A DNA stretch of 64,000 bases from Streptomyces griseus subsp. griseus (GTDB lineage Bacteria; Actinomycetota; Actinomycetes; Streptomycetales; Streptomycetaceae): NCBI RefSeq assembly GCF_003610995.1, contig NZ_CP032543.1:5146001-5210000 (forward strand), written 5' to 3'. Made by a program: the position numbers and the translations under genes. Positions 26,990 to 36,200 of the stretch are shown here, one piece after another. The notes beneath the pieces are model-generated. The model did not search any database. It saw only the letters and a program-made list of their open reading frames with translations, and was not told the DNA's origin. Positions within the stretch are counted from its first letter, which is position 1; each line of letters begins with the position of its first letter.

Positions 26990-29410
26990 ATGACTACCGA
27001 GTCCAAGGCGTTCACACCGATCGACCTGCCCGTGCTGCCGCTGGACGACGAGGTCGTCCTGCCCGGCATGGTGGTGCCGCTGGACCTGTCCGACACCGAG
27101 GTGCGTGCCGCCGTCGAGGCCGCGCAGGCCGCTGCCCGTCCCGGCGGGGGCAAGCCCGAGGTGCTGCTGGTGCCGCGGATCGACGGGACGTATACGGGGA
27201 CCGGTGTCCTCGGGACCGTCGAGCAGGTCGGACGCCTGTCGGACGGCGATCCGGGGGCGCTCATCCGGGCGCGTGACCGGGTCCGGATCGGGGCCGGGAC
27301 CAGTGGGCCGGGGCGGGCGCTCTGGGTCGAGGGGACCGTTCTCGATGTCGTCGTGCCCGAGCCGCTGCCCGGCTCCGCCGCCGAGCTGGCCAAGGAGTAC
27401 AAGGCGCTCGCCACCAGCTGGCTGAAGAAGCGCGGCGCCTGGCAGGTCGTGGACCGGGTGCAGCAGATCGACGACATCTCCGCGCTCGCCGACAACTCCG
27501 GATACTCACCGTTCCTCACCACCGCGCAGAAGGTCCAGCTCCTGGAGACCGTGGACCCGGTCGCGCGCCTCAAGCTCGCCATCCAGTGGCTGAGCGAGCA
27601 CCTCGCCGAGCAGGATGTCGCCGAGTCCATCGCCAAGGACGTCCAGGAGGGCGTCGACAAGCAGCAGCGTGAGTTCCTGCTGCGCCGCCAGCTGGACGCC
27701 GTACGCAAGGAGCTCTCCGAGCTCAACGGCGACCCGGAGGACGAGTCCGACGACTACCGGGCCCGCGTCGAGGCCGCCGACCTGCCCGAGCACGTCCGTA
27801 CGGCCGCGCTCAAGGAGGTCGAGAAGCTGGAGCGGTCCAGCGACCAGTCCCCTGAGGGGTCGTGGATCCGCACCTGGCTGGACACCGTCCTCGAACTGCC
27901 GTGGAACGAGCGCACCGAGGACGCCTATGACATCCGCGGCGCTCAGGAGGTGCTGGACGCCGAGCATGCCGGCCTCGCCGATGTGAAGGAGCGGATCACC
28001 GAGTACCTCGCGGTGCGCAAGCGGCGTGCCGACCGGGGGCTGGGGGTCGTGGGCGGGCGCCGTGGTGGTGCCGTCCTCGCTCTCGTCGGGCCGCCCGGTG
28101 TCGGCAAGACCTCGCTCGGGGAGTCCGTCGCGCACGCCATGGGCCGTAAGTTCGTCCGCGTCGCGCTCGGCGGGGTCCGGGACGAGGCGGAGATCCGGGG
28201 CCACCGGCGTACGTACGTGGGTGCCCTCCCCGGACGCATCGTGCGGGCCATCAAGGAGGCCGGTTCCATGAACCCGGTCGTCCTCCTCGACGAGATCGAC
28301 AAGGTCGGCTCCGACTTCCGGGGCGACCCGGCCGCCGCCCTCCTCGAAGTCCTCGACCCCGCGCAGAACCACACGTTCCGCGACCACTACCTGGAGGTCG
28401 AACTCGACCTCAGCGACGTCGTCTTCCTGGCCACCGCCAACGTCCTCGAAGCCATCCCCGAGGCCCTGCTGGACCGTATGGAGCTGGTCAGGCTCGACGG
28501 TTACACCGAGGACGAGAAGGTCGTCATCGCCCGGGATCACCTGCTCCCGCGCCAGCTGGAGCGGGCCGGACTGGAGAAGGACGAGGTCGCCCTGGAGGAG
28601 TCGGCGCTGCGCAAGCTGGCCGGCGAGTACACCCGCGAGGCGGGCGTACGGAATCTGGAGCGGGCCGTCGCCCGGCTGCTCCGCAAGGTCGCGGCCCAGC
28701 ACGAACTGGGCGACCGCGAGCTGCCGTTCACGGTGACCGACGCCGACCTGCGCGGTCTGATCGGACGCCCGCACCACGTGCCCGAGTCCGCTCAGGATCC
28801 GGCCGAGCGCCGCACCGCCGTGCCGGGTGTCGCCACCGGGCTCGCGGTGACCGGGGCGGGCGGTGACGTCCTCTTCGTCGAGGCGTCGCTCGCCGACCCG
28901 GAGACCGGGGCGTCCGGACTGACCCTGACCGGTCAGCTCGGCGACGTCATGAAGGAGTCGGCGCAGATCGCGCTGAGCTTCCTGCGGTCCCACGGCGCGG
29001 AGCTGGAGCTTCCGGTCGCGGACCTCAAGGACCGGGGTGTGCACATCCACTTCCCGGCGGGCGCGGTCCCCAAGGACGGCCCGAGCGCGGGCATCACGCT
29101 CACGACCGCGCTGGCCTCGCTGCTCTCCGGACGGCTGGTCCGTACGGACGTCGCGATGACCGGTGAGGTGTCGCTGACCGGCCGGGTGCTCCCGATCGGC
29201 GGCCTGAAGCAGAAGCTGCTGGCGGCCCACCGCGCGGGCATCACCACCGTGGTGATCCCCCAGCGCAACGAGGCCGACCTGGACGACGTCCCGGCCGAGG
29301 TGCTGGAGAAGCTGGACGTCCACCCGGTCACAGACGTCCGCCAGGTGCTGGAGATCGCCCTCGCCCCGGCCTCGGCCCCGGCGGAGGAGAGGATCCCGGC
29401 CGCGGCCTGA
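26990..29410 (+). CDS. lon: ATP-dependent endopeptidase La (Lon)
   Basis: An 806-residue heat-shock protease that degrades misfolded and regulatory proteins in the cytoplasm. The N-terminal LAN domain begins LPVLPLDDEVVLPGMVVPL. The AAA+ module has Walker A (VGPPGVGKTSLGES), Walker B (PVVLLDEIDKVG) and sensor motifs. The C-terminal protease domain has the catalytic Ser in PKDGPSAGITLT and Lys in GGLKQKLLAAHRAG. All key residues are present and the length is normal. ATG 26990 follows GGGGAG. It is controlled by the HAIR site just upstream and ends at a hairpin (29457-29491). Confidence 0.98.
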   Translation: MTTESKAFTPIDLPVLPLDDEVVLPGMVVPLDLSDTEVRAAVEAAQAAARPGGGKPEVLLVPRIDGTYTGTGVLGTVEQVGRLSDGDPGALIRARDRVRIGAGTSGPGRALWVEGTVLDVVVPEPLPGSAAELAKEYKALATSWLKKRGAWQVVDRVQQIDDISALADNSGYSPFLTTAQKVQLLETVDPVARLKLAIQWLSEHLAEQDVAESIAKDVQEGVDKQQREFLLRRQLDAVRKELSELNGDPEDESDDYRARVEAADLPEHVRTAALKEVEKLERSSDQSPEGSWIRTWLDTVLELPWNERTEDAYDIRGAQEVLDAEHAGLADVKERITEYLAVRKRRADRGLGVVGGRRGGAVLALVGPPGVGKTSLGESVAHAMGRKFVRVALGGVRDEAEIRGHRRTYVGALPGRIVRAIKEAGSMNPVVLLDEIDKVGSDFRGDPAAALLEVLDPAQNHTFRDHYLEVELDLSDVVFLATANVLEAIPEALLDRMELVRLDGYTEDEKVVIARDHLLPRQLERAGLEKDEVALEESALRKLAGEYTREAGVRNLERAVARLLRKVAAQHELGDRELPFTVTDADLRGLIGRPHHVPESAQDPAERRTAVPGVATGLAVTGAGGDVLFVEASLADPETGASGLTLTGQLGDVMKESAQIALSFLRSHGAELELPVADLKDRGVHIHFPAGAVPKDGPSAGITLTTALASLLSGRLVRTDVAMTGEVSLTGRVLPIGGLKQKLLAAHRAGITTVVIPQRNEADLDDVPAEVLEKLDVHPVTDVRQVLEIALAPASAPAEERIPAAA

Positions 29411-29456
29411 CCGCCACGCAGTGACGGGCGCGGTATCAGGTGCACGGCCGGTACGG

Positions 29457-29491
29457 ACGGCCCGCTTCCCGAGTCAACGGGGGCGGGCCGT
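29457..29491 (+). terminator. Hairpin terminator after lon
   Basis: Arms ACGGCCCGC (29457-29465) and GCGGGCCGT (29483-29491), with a further inner CCCG/CGGG pairing, lie about 45 bases past the lon stop, between lon and the convergent deacetylase gene. Confidence 0.75.
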
Positions 29492-29593
29492 TCCGCATGC
29501 CGTGAGGACAGGTCGGCTCAGGGGCGGGGGCTGGTGATGCACGGAGGCACAGTGCTCGGGAGCGGTGGAACGTGATGGACGGCGACACGCTGC

Positions 29594-30358
29594 TCAGGGG
29601 CGGTAGATCGTGCCCGGTACCGGCTCGGCGGGGGCCATCAGCTCCGGAACGGTCACGAAGGTGTAGCCGTCCTTCTGGAGCGCGTCGATGATCCCGGGCA
29701 CGGCGGGCACGGTGCCCCGGTAGATGTCGTGGAGCAGGATGATGCCGTCCTTGGTCGCCTGGTCCAGGATCCGCTGCGTGATCAGTGCGGAGTCCTCGGT
29801 CGAGTAGTCCTTGGCGGTGGCGTTCCACAGCACCTGGGAGAGCCCCAGCTCCTTGCTGATCTCCGAGACCGTGTCGTCGGTGCGGCCCTGCGGCGGGCGC
29901 ATCAGCCGGGGCCGCTTCCCGGTGACCTTCTCGATCGCCACCTGGGTCTTCTCCAGCTCGGCCCGTATCCCGTCCGGCTCCTGGTCGGTCAGGACCTTGT
30001 GCGTCCAGGTGTGGTTGGCGACCTCGTGGCCTTCGTCCTGGATGCGCCGCACGGTGTCCGGGTGCTTGAGGACATGGTGCTTGCCCAGCAGGAAGAAGGT
30101 GGCGTGCACCTTCTTCTCCTTCAGGATGTCCAGCAGCTCCGGGGTGTCCTTGCCCGGCCCGGCGTCGAAGGTGAGGGCGATGCACTTCGCCTTGCGGCAG
30201 TCCGCCCGCCCGAATGAGCCCTTGGCGTCGGACGCCGCGTCCCGCCGTGCCGAGCCCGGGGCCGTCGTCTCCATGGAGCAGCCGCTGAGCGCCAGTGTGA
30301 GCGTCGTCACCAGGGCGGCGGCCAACCCGCCGCCGAGCAGGCTCATCTTCTTGGGCAC
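29594..30358 (-). CDS. Polysaccharide deacetylase (NodB domain) lipoprotein
   Basis: A 254-residue exported enzyme of carbohydrate esterase family 4. The signal peptide ends in a lipobox (TLALSGCSME), so it is membrane-anchored by lipid. The NodB core has motif 1 as ALTFDAGPGKDTPE, where the second metal-binding Asp of TFDD is replaced by Ala. Motif 2 is EVANHTWTH (both metal His) and motif 3 is RLMRPPQGRTDD. Later IILLHDIYRGT supplies the last His. Likely acts on peptidoglycan or another N-acetylated glycan. GTG 30358 has GAGGAG upstream. Confidence 0.9.
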   Translation of the reverse strand: MPKKMSLLGGGLAAALVTTLTLALSGCSMETTAPGSARRDAASDAKGSFGRADCRKAKCIALTFDAGPGKDTPELLDILKEKKVHATFFLLGKHHVLKHPDTVRRIQDEGHEVANHTWTHKVLTDQEPDGIRAELEKTQVAIEKVTGKRPRLMRPPQGRTDDTVSEISKELGLSQVLWNATAKDYSTEDSALITQRILDQATKDGIILLHDIYRGTVPAVPGIIDALQKDGYTFVTVPELMAPAEPVPGTIYRP

Positions 30359-30414
30359 GGCACACCACTCCTCTGCGCGAGAAATCCGCACGGGTGTGCG
30401 GTACACCGATGACC

Positions 30415-30429
30415 ATACACAGTGTGTAT
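30415..30429. promoter_or_regulatory. A/T-rich palindrome upstream of the deacetylase gene
   Basis: ATACACA-G-TGTGTAT is a perfect 7-1-7 inverted repeat located 57 bases upstream of the deacetylase GTG. In this GC-rich setting it resembles a GntR-like operator or the promoter itself. Confidence 0.5.
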
Positions 30430-30511
30430 ACATCGAGTGCATAGTGGGGTGCTGGGCCGTGTGAACCCCGGCGGCCTGGGGTGATGTCACCGGAGTGGGC
30501 TCAGGCAGGGG

Positions 30512-31360
30512 TCAGCCGCCGGCCAGCGCCTGTACGCGGTCGAGTGCGCCGTTGAAGCGGTTGTGGTCGCCGACCGTGGGGCCGGTCGAGGTGTACTGCC
30601 AGATCGTGTGGACGGGCCGGCCCGCCGGCAGCTCGCCGACCGTCGTGTTGTACCGGGCCACCCAGAGCGGGTTGGCGGCACCGAAGCCCGCGTTGTTGCC
30701 GGTGCAGTCCTTCCGCCAGCTGGTCGCGGTGTAGATGACCGCGTCCCGGCCGGTGCGCGCCCGGTAGGTGTTCGTGAAGTCCCGGATCCAGTTGACCATC
30801 GCGGCCTGGCTGAGTCCGTAGCACTGGGCGCCGTACGGGTTCCACTCGATGTCGAGAACGCCCGGCAGGGTCCTGCCGTCCCGGGACCAGCCGCCGCCGT
30901 TGTCCACGAAGTAGTGCGCCTGGGCGGCGCCGCTCGCCGTGTTCGGGGTGGCGAAGTGGTACGTGCCGCGGATCATGCCGATGGCGTACGAGCCGTCGTA
31001 CTGCTGCGCGAAGTAGTCGTTCTTGTAGTACGTCCCCTCGGTGGCCTTCACGTAGGCCCACTTCACTCCGCTGTTCCACAGGGTCTGCCAGGCCACGTTC
31101 GCCTGGTGGCCGCTGACGTCCACGCCCTCGGTCTGGACGACCCGGGAGTCGCGGGGCAGCCCTCCCCGGCCGTCGTGCGGGATGACGCCCTGGCCCATCC
31201 TGGCGGTGCCGCGGGCCGGAGGGGTGTCGGCGGCGTCGGCCGCGGTGGCGGCGCCCGGCAGGGCCAGGAGGAGGGAGAGGGCGGTCAGGAGTGCCCCCGG
31301 TGCGGCGAAGCGCGAGAGGCGGGAGGGGGCGGATCTGTGGCGGTGCAGCGGCGTGAGCAT
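30512..31360 (-). CDS. Secreted GH25 muramidase (lysozyme)
   Basis: A 282-residue exported 1,4-beta-N-acetylmuramidase of the Chalaropsis/cellosyl type, which cuts the glycan strands of peptidoglycan. The signal peptide (hydrophobic ALLTALSLLLALPGAATA) is followed by a pro-like spacer. The GH25 barrel has GVDVSGHQANVAWQ, WAYVKATEGTYYKN, GTYHFATPNTASG, and the catalytic Asp/Glu pair in GVLDIEWNPYG. The end, HTIWQYTSTGPTVGDHNRFN, is typical. No separate wall-binding domain is visible. Confidence 0.95.
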   Translation of the reverse strand: MLTPLHRHRSAPSRLSRFAAPGALLTALSLLLALPGAATAADAADTPPARGTARMGQGVIPHDGRGGLPRDSRVVQTEGVDVSGHQANVAWQTLWNSGVKWAYVKATEGTYYKNDYFAQQYDGSYAIGMIRGTYHFATPNTASGAAQAHYFVDNGGGWSRDGRTLPGVLDIEWNPYGAQCYGLSQAAMVNWIRDFTNTYRARTGRDAVIYTATSWRKDCTGNNAGFGAANPLWVARYNTTVGELPAGRPVHTIWQYTSTGPTVGDHNRFNGALDRVQALAGG

Positions 31361-31562
31361 GGGGGTGCCTCCGAGGGTGAACGGCGCAATGGCGTGCTCA
31401 TGTCATACGATCCACGATCGACGCTACGCACGTAGACCCGGGCGCGGAAGGGTGTCTGGCGGCCGCCGTTGGGCTACTCCTGCGAAATACTGGCCGAGCT
31501 GCGGCGTCGACCGGCCGTGGAAGAAACTTTCATCGGCAGGAAACCGTACGAGGGGTGCTGAC

Positions 31563-32045
31563 GTGCAAGGGAGCGAGCGCGGGCCGGAACCGGCCGCCAC
31601 CGACGGGACCGGTGTGGACCACGAATTCCTGGCGCTGGAGCGGGAGCTGGCGGTCTTCCTGCGCCGGGCGCGGGCCAGTTCGGGCGAGATGGCCCGCGAG
31701 GTCCACCCCGAACTGGAGCCCGCCGCCTACGGCTTGCTCGTGCGCCTGGAGTCGGCCGGCCGGCAGCGGGCCACCGAGCTGGCCGCGTACTTCGGTGTCG
31801 GCAAGGCCACCATGAGCCGCCAGCTCCGCGCCCTGGAGGACCTCGGGCTGGTCCACCGCGAACCCGACCCGGCGGACGGCCGCGCCTGGCTGGTCCGGCT
31901 CACCGACGAGGGTCTGGCCCGCTTCCGCAGCGTCCGCGACGCCCGGCGTGGGCAGTACGTGCGCAAACTGGCCGACTGGGACCGGGCCGAGGTGGCGGAG
32001 CTGGCCCGGCTGCTGCACCAGCTCAACGCCCGCGCGGAGGAGTGA
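31563..32045 (+). CDS. MarR-family transcriptional regulator
   Basis: A 160-residue winged-HTH regulator. It has the helical dimerisation start (LALERELAVFLRRARASSGE), the recognition region RATELAAYFGVGKATMSRQL, and the wing with the conserved D-x-R (REPDPADGRAWLVRLTDEG). The target genes are not obvious, as neighbours run the other way. GTG 31563 is preceded by GAGGGG; a later GTG at about 31614 is an alternative. The last seven codons with the stop are duplicated directly downstream (32026-32046 and 32050-32070). Confidence 0.9.
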   Translation: MQGSERGPEPAATDGTGVDHEFLALERELAVFLRRARASSGEMAREVHPELEPAAYGLLVRLESAGRQRATELAAYFGVGKATMSRQLRALEDLGLVHREPDPADGRAWLVRLTDEGLARFRSVRDARRGQYVRKLADWDRAEVAELARLLHQLNARAEE

Positions 32046-32070
32046 CTCGACGCCCGCGCGGAGGAGTGAC
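32026..32070 (+). repeat. 21-bp tandem duplication spanning the marR stop codon
   Basis: ACGCCCGCGCGGAGGAGTGA-C occurs at 32026-32046 and again at 32050-32070. The first copy includes the stop of the MarR gene and the second repeats it out in the spacer. It looks like a recent slippage event. Confidence 0.85.
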
Positions 32071-32094
32071 GGCCCCCTGAGGGCCCGGGTGGCC

Positions 32095-32886
32095 CTACAG
32101 CTCCACGAACACCGCCGTCGCGTCGTCGTGCGTCTTGCCGCGCCGCAGCCGTACGCGCCCCGCCGCCGCGTCGGCGTCCTCCAGCTCCCGTACCCGGTCG
32201 ATCAGCCCCTGGGGGCCCGCCTTGCGGACCAGCGCCAGCAGCGCCGTCCAGTCGCCCTCCTCGAACGTCTCCGTCCACCGGCTCGCCCCGTCCGTCAGTG
32301 CGGCCAGCGACCGCACCTCGGCCGGCAGGACGCTGCCGGTCACCGCCCGCGCGGCCACGGCGGGGTCGGCGGCCGCCGTGAAGAAGCCGCCCTCCTTGTT
32401 GCGCAGCCGGCCGTCGACGGATTCCGCCGAGACCAGCGAGCCCTGCGGCAGCCGGTCGAGGCGGTCGTCGAGGACCGGCCGGACCGCGCCGTCGGGCCCC
32501 TCCAGCAGGAGCACCGCATCGGAGAGCACCAGGTACTCGATCGCGTGTTCGCCCCAACGCGCCAGGGCCACGGTCGCCTGAGGCGTACGCGCGTGAGAAA
32601 GGTCACAGGTCGCCCGATGGGCATCGGCGGTGCGCCGGATCGACTCCGACAGGATCTCGGCCAGGTCCATATCTCGCCGTGAACCCGACAGTTCCACCAG
32701 CGCCCCGCCCAGCCGGGCGGTGAACCAGGGGACGGAGTGCACGCAACCGTCGTCCCCCTGCGGTGGTGTGACACCGTCCAGCACCACGACCGCTCCTCCC
32801 TGGCCGGACGCGGGCAGAGCGGCCGACGCCCAGTCCTCGTTGGGGCGTTCGGCGTCGCCGGGGACGGTGACGAGTTCGAGGCGCAT
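32095..32886 (-). CDS. PP2C-like protein phosphatase domain protein
   Basis: A 263-residue protein with PP2C-like layout. It has an N-terminal RPNEDWASAALP, then GAVVVLDGVTPPQGDDGCVH (metal-binding Asp of motif II), TVALARWGEHAIEYLVLSDA, and late ALTDGASRWTETFEEGDW and KTHDDATAVFVEL. The Asp residues in DG and DD positions fit the metal-dependent phosphatase family. It is probably a cytosolic Ser/Thr phosphatase or a non-catalytic relative. ATG 32886 begins the conserved sequence; the longer frame does not show coding bias. Confidence 0.75.
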   Translation of the reverse strand: MRLELVTVPGDAERPNEDWASAALPASGQGGAVVVLDGVTPPQGDDGCVHSVPWFTARLGGALVELSGSRRDMDLAEILSESIRRTADAHRATCDLSHARTPQATVALARWGEHAIEYLVLSDAVLLLEGPDGAVRPVLDDRLDRLPQGSLVSAESVDGRLRNKEGGFFTAAADPAVAARAVTGSVLPAEVRSLAALTDGASRWTETFEEGDWTALLALVRKAGPQGLIDRVRELEDADAAAGRVRLRRGKTHDDATAVFVEL

Positions 32887-33248
32887 GCTGCCAGTCTGCA
32901 CGAGGTCTTCACGGAGCGCGCAGGGAGCGGTTTTCAGCCGTACCAGCAGGTCAACACGGGCCCGGAGGGCGGAGGGCGGGGCCCAGCGGGAGTGCGGGCG
33001 GGCATCTTGCCAAAGGCCGCGCCGAAGTTCCACCCCGCTCCCTATGCATGGTCAGAGGCGCTCGTGGGGAGACTTGTTCGCCAACTCAAGAGTGATGTTC
33101 ACTCCTTCGAGTGGCGGAGCGGTTGATGCGCGCCCCCCTCTCAAAAGCACTGGAATGGTCAGAAGCCGTACCAGGAGCGGGGGGTCCTTCTACGTGACCG
33201 AACGTCACCTCTGCTTCAAGGGTGGACGAGTCAAGATTGCGAGCACCG
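32887..33248. other. Promoter region of the conservon, with nested inverted repeats
   Basis: Between the divergent phosphatase and conservon genes lie GAGTGA-TGT-TCACTC (33090-33104), overlapped by CACTC-CTTC-GAGTG (33100-33113), and further on GTGAC-CGAAC-GTCAC (33194-33208). These are likely operators or promoter elements. No reading frame here shows coding bias. Confidence 0.5.
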
Positions 33249-36200
33249 GTGCAGAAGAAGCGGCCGCGGAGTCAGGGCAGCACGCGCGACGGTTCCGGGG
33301 CGACGCCTCCGGCTCCGGTCGCCACCAAGCGGACCGTACGGGTACGGAGCCGGCTGGTCGCCGGGGTCGCCGTCGTCGGGGTCATCGTCCTCGCGGCGGG
33401 TGCTCCCGCCGCGCTGAGCGCCTCCTCCGACCTGGCCGAGTCCCAGCGGCTGGTGACCCTCTCCGAGCTGAACCGGCAGGCCGTCACCCTGGCGCACTCC
33501 CTCGCCGACGAGCGGGACGCCGTCACCGCGTACATCGCGGGTGGCCGCACCGATGACGGCGACGCCGCCGCCGCGAACCGCCTCACCCGCACCACCCGCG
33601 TCGACCAGCAGATCGACGAGATCCACGAACCGGCCCCCGCGGCCCTGCGGCGCGACCTCTCCACCGTGCCCTCGCTGCGCCGCGACGCCCTCACCGGCAA
33701 GGGCTCGGCGCTGGAGGCCCACCAGGCGTACTCCGAGGTCATCGCCAAGCTGCACGGCATCTCCGCCGAGCTGGCCGAGAAGACCCCGCCGCGCGCCGCC
33801 GACGCCACCCGTGCCCCGCTCGCCCTCGGCGGCGCCGTCGAACAGGCCTCCGCCACTCGCGGGCTCCTCCTCGCCGCCCTCGCCGTACCGAGTCCCGAGC
33901 CGACCGCCCCGCAGACCGACCCCTTCACCGGCCTGCCGGTGAAGACCCGGGACGACGAGAGCAAACGGGCCGACCGTGACCGGGACGAGCTGAGCGCCGC
34001 CGCCCAGCAGACCCGGGTCCGTGAACTGGCCTCGCTCGCCGAGTTCGACCAGGCCGCGAGCCCGGTCGCCCGCGACAAGCTCTCCGCCACCGTCACCGGC
34101 CCCGAGGTCAACAGCGCGGAGAAGTACCTCGCCCGCCTCACCGACCGCCCCGAGCTCTCCGGGAGCGAGCGCTCCACCAACGCCAAGAAGCTGGAGTCCG
34201 CGCTCTCCACCCGGATCGAGCGGATGCGCAGCGTCGAGTCCGCCCTCGGCACCACCCAGGTCCAGCGCCTGGAAGGCATCCGCGACGACGACGTCACCGC
34301 CCTCGAACTCAGCATCGCCCTGCTCGGCGGCTGCTTCCTGCTCGCCGTCGGCGTCTCCACCGCCGTCGCCCGCACGCTCACCCAGCCGCTCGCCGTCCTG
34401 CGCATCGGCGCCGCCCGGCTGGCGGACGAGCCCGCGAGCGCCGAGCCGGTCCGCTACACCGGCCGCAACGACGAGTTCGCCCAGGTCGTACGGTCGATGA
34501 ACACCCTGCACGCCAAGCTCACCGGCCTCCAGCAGGAGTTCACCGGCCGCTTCGAGAGCCTCGACGCCGAGCGCACCGAACTGATCGCGGGCCGCGAGGC
34601 CCTCACCCTCCAGCGCGCCGAACTCCAGGCCCAGGCCGCTGAGCTGACCGCCCAGCTGGAGCGGCTGAAGAACACGGTCCACCACACCTTCGTCAACCTC
34701 TCGCTCCGCAACCTCGGCCTCGTGGAGCGCCAGCTCGGCGTCATCGAGAGCCTGGAGGAGCGCGAGCAGGATCCGGAGCGCCTGGCCACCCTGTTCAAGC
34801 TGGACCACATGGCCACGGTCATGCGCCGGCACAGCGAGAACATGCTCGTCCTCGCGGGCGCCGAGCACGGCCACGGCCACGCGGGCCCGATCCCGCTGGT
34901 CGACGTGGCCCGCGCGGCCGTCAGCGAGATCGAGAGGTACGAGCGGGTCACCATCCAGTCCCTGCCGCCGCACGCCCAGATCGCCGGGTTCGCCGCCGAC
35001 GACCTCAGCCACCTCCTCGCCGAACTCCTGGAGAACGCCACCTCCTTCTCCCCGCCGGACTCCCATGTGGAGCTCTCCGGCTGGCTGCTGGAGACCGGTG
35101 AGGTGATGCTCTCCGTGCAGGACGAGGGCATCGGCATGTCGACCGTCCGGATGGGCGAGCTCAATGCGAGGCTGGCCGACCCGGCCTCCTTCGAGGCGGG
35201 GGAGCAGAATGCCGACGGGGCCGGACTCGGCCTCCAGGTCACCTCGTTGCTGGCCGCCCGGCACGGTGTGCGGGTCCAGCTGCGCGAGCAGAAGGGGAGT
35301 GGAGTGACGGCCGTCGTCGTCCTGCCGCAGACCCTGCTGCCCAACTCCCTCCCCGCCTCCTCGCCGCCCGCCGTGCAACTGCCCGGCGAGGCACCGGCGC
35401 TCAACCTGCCGGGCTCGGTGGCCGAGGCCAACTCCAACGCCCTGCCGAGCCGTACGCCCATCCTGCCGCCGGCCGCCGAACCTGCGGCGCCTGGGGCGGG
35501 GGCCGGTGCGGAGGCAGCTTCCAGGGCGGCGGTCGAGCCGGAGACGACGCCCGGGCAGGAGCCCGAGGCCGTGTCCGGGACCGCTTCCGAAGCGGCGGCC
35601 GGGACTGTCTCCGAGGCGACCGGGCGTGCGCCCGCGCCCCTGTCCGAGCCGACGCCCGGGGCCGTTTCCGGGGCGGCGGCGCCCGAGCAGGCGTCCGCCG
35701 TGGAGTTCGAGCGGGCCGCCGACCAGGCGCCCGAGCCGACGCCGGAGTCCCGGCCCGAGTCCGCCGCCCAGGCTGCCCCCGAGCCCGCCGCCCAGCCCTC
35801 CGTCGACCCGATGATCGCCGCCGCCGAGCGGGCGATCCGCGAGGCCGGTGCGCGGGAGCCCGCGAGCGCCGAGGGCGCGGAGGCGCCCGGGGCCCCCGGA
35901 GCCACCGACGTACCGCAGCAGAGCCCTGACGCCGACGCGCGGACAGAGGCTCACGCGGAAGCAGCCACAGCGGGCGACGCAGCCGACGCAGCCCCGGACG
36001 CGCCCGCCGGGTCGGAGTCCGAGATCACGATGCAGGTCCGGCTGCCGAGGCCCCCGGCGGACCCGGCCGCTCCCGCGACGGCCCAGCCCTCCGACCCGTA
36101 CGCCATCGGTCCCGACCGCCATGAGCGTCCGGCCGAGAGCGGTCCGGGGGGCCAGGACCCGGACGGGCCCGAGTTCCGTCCCGCGCCCCGGTCCGAGGCC

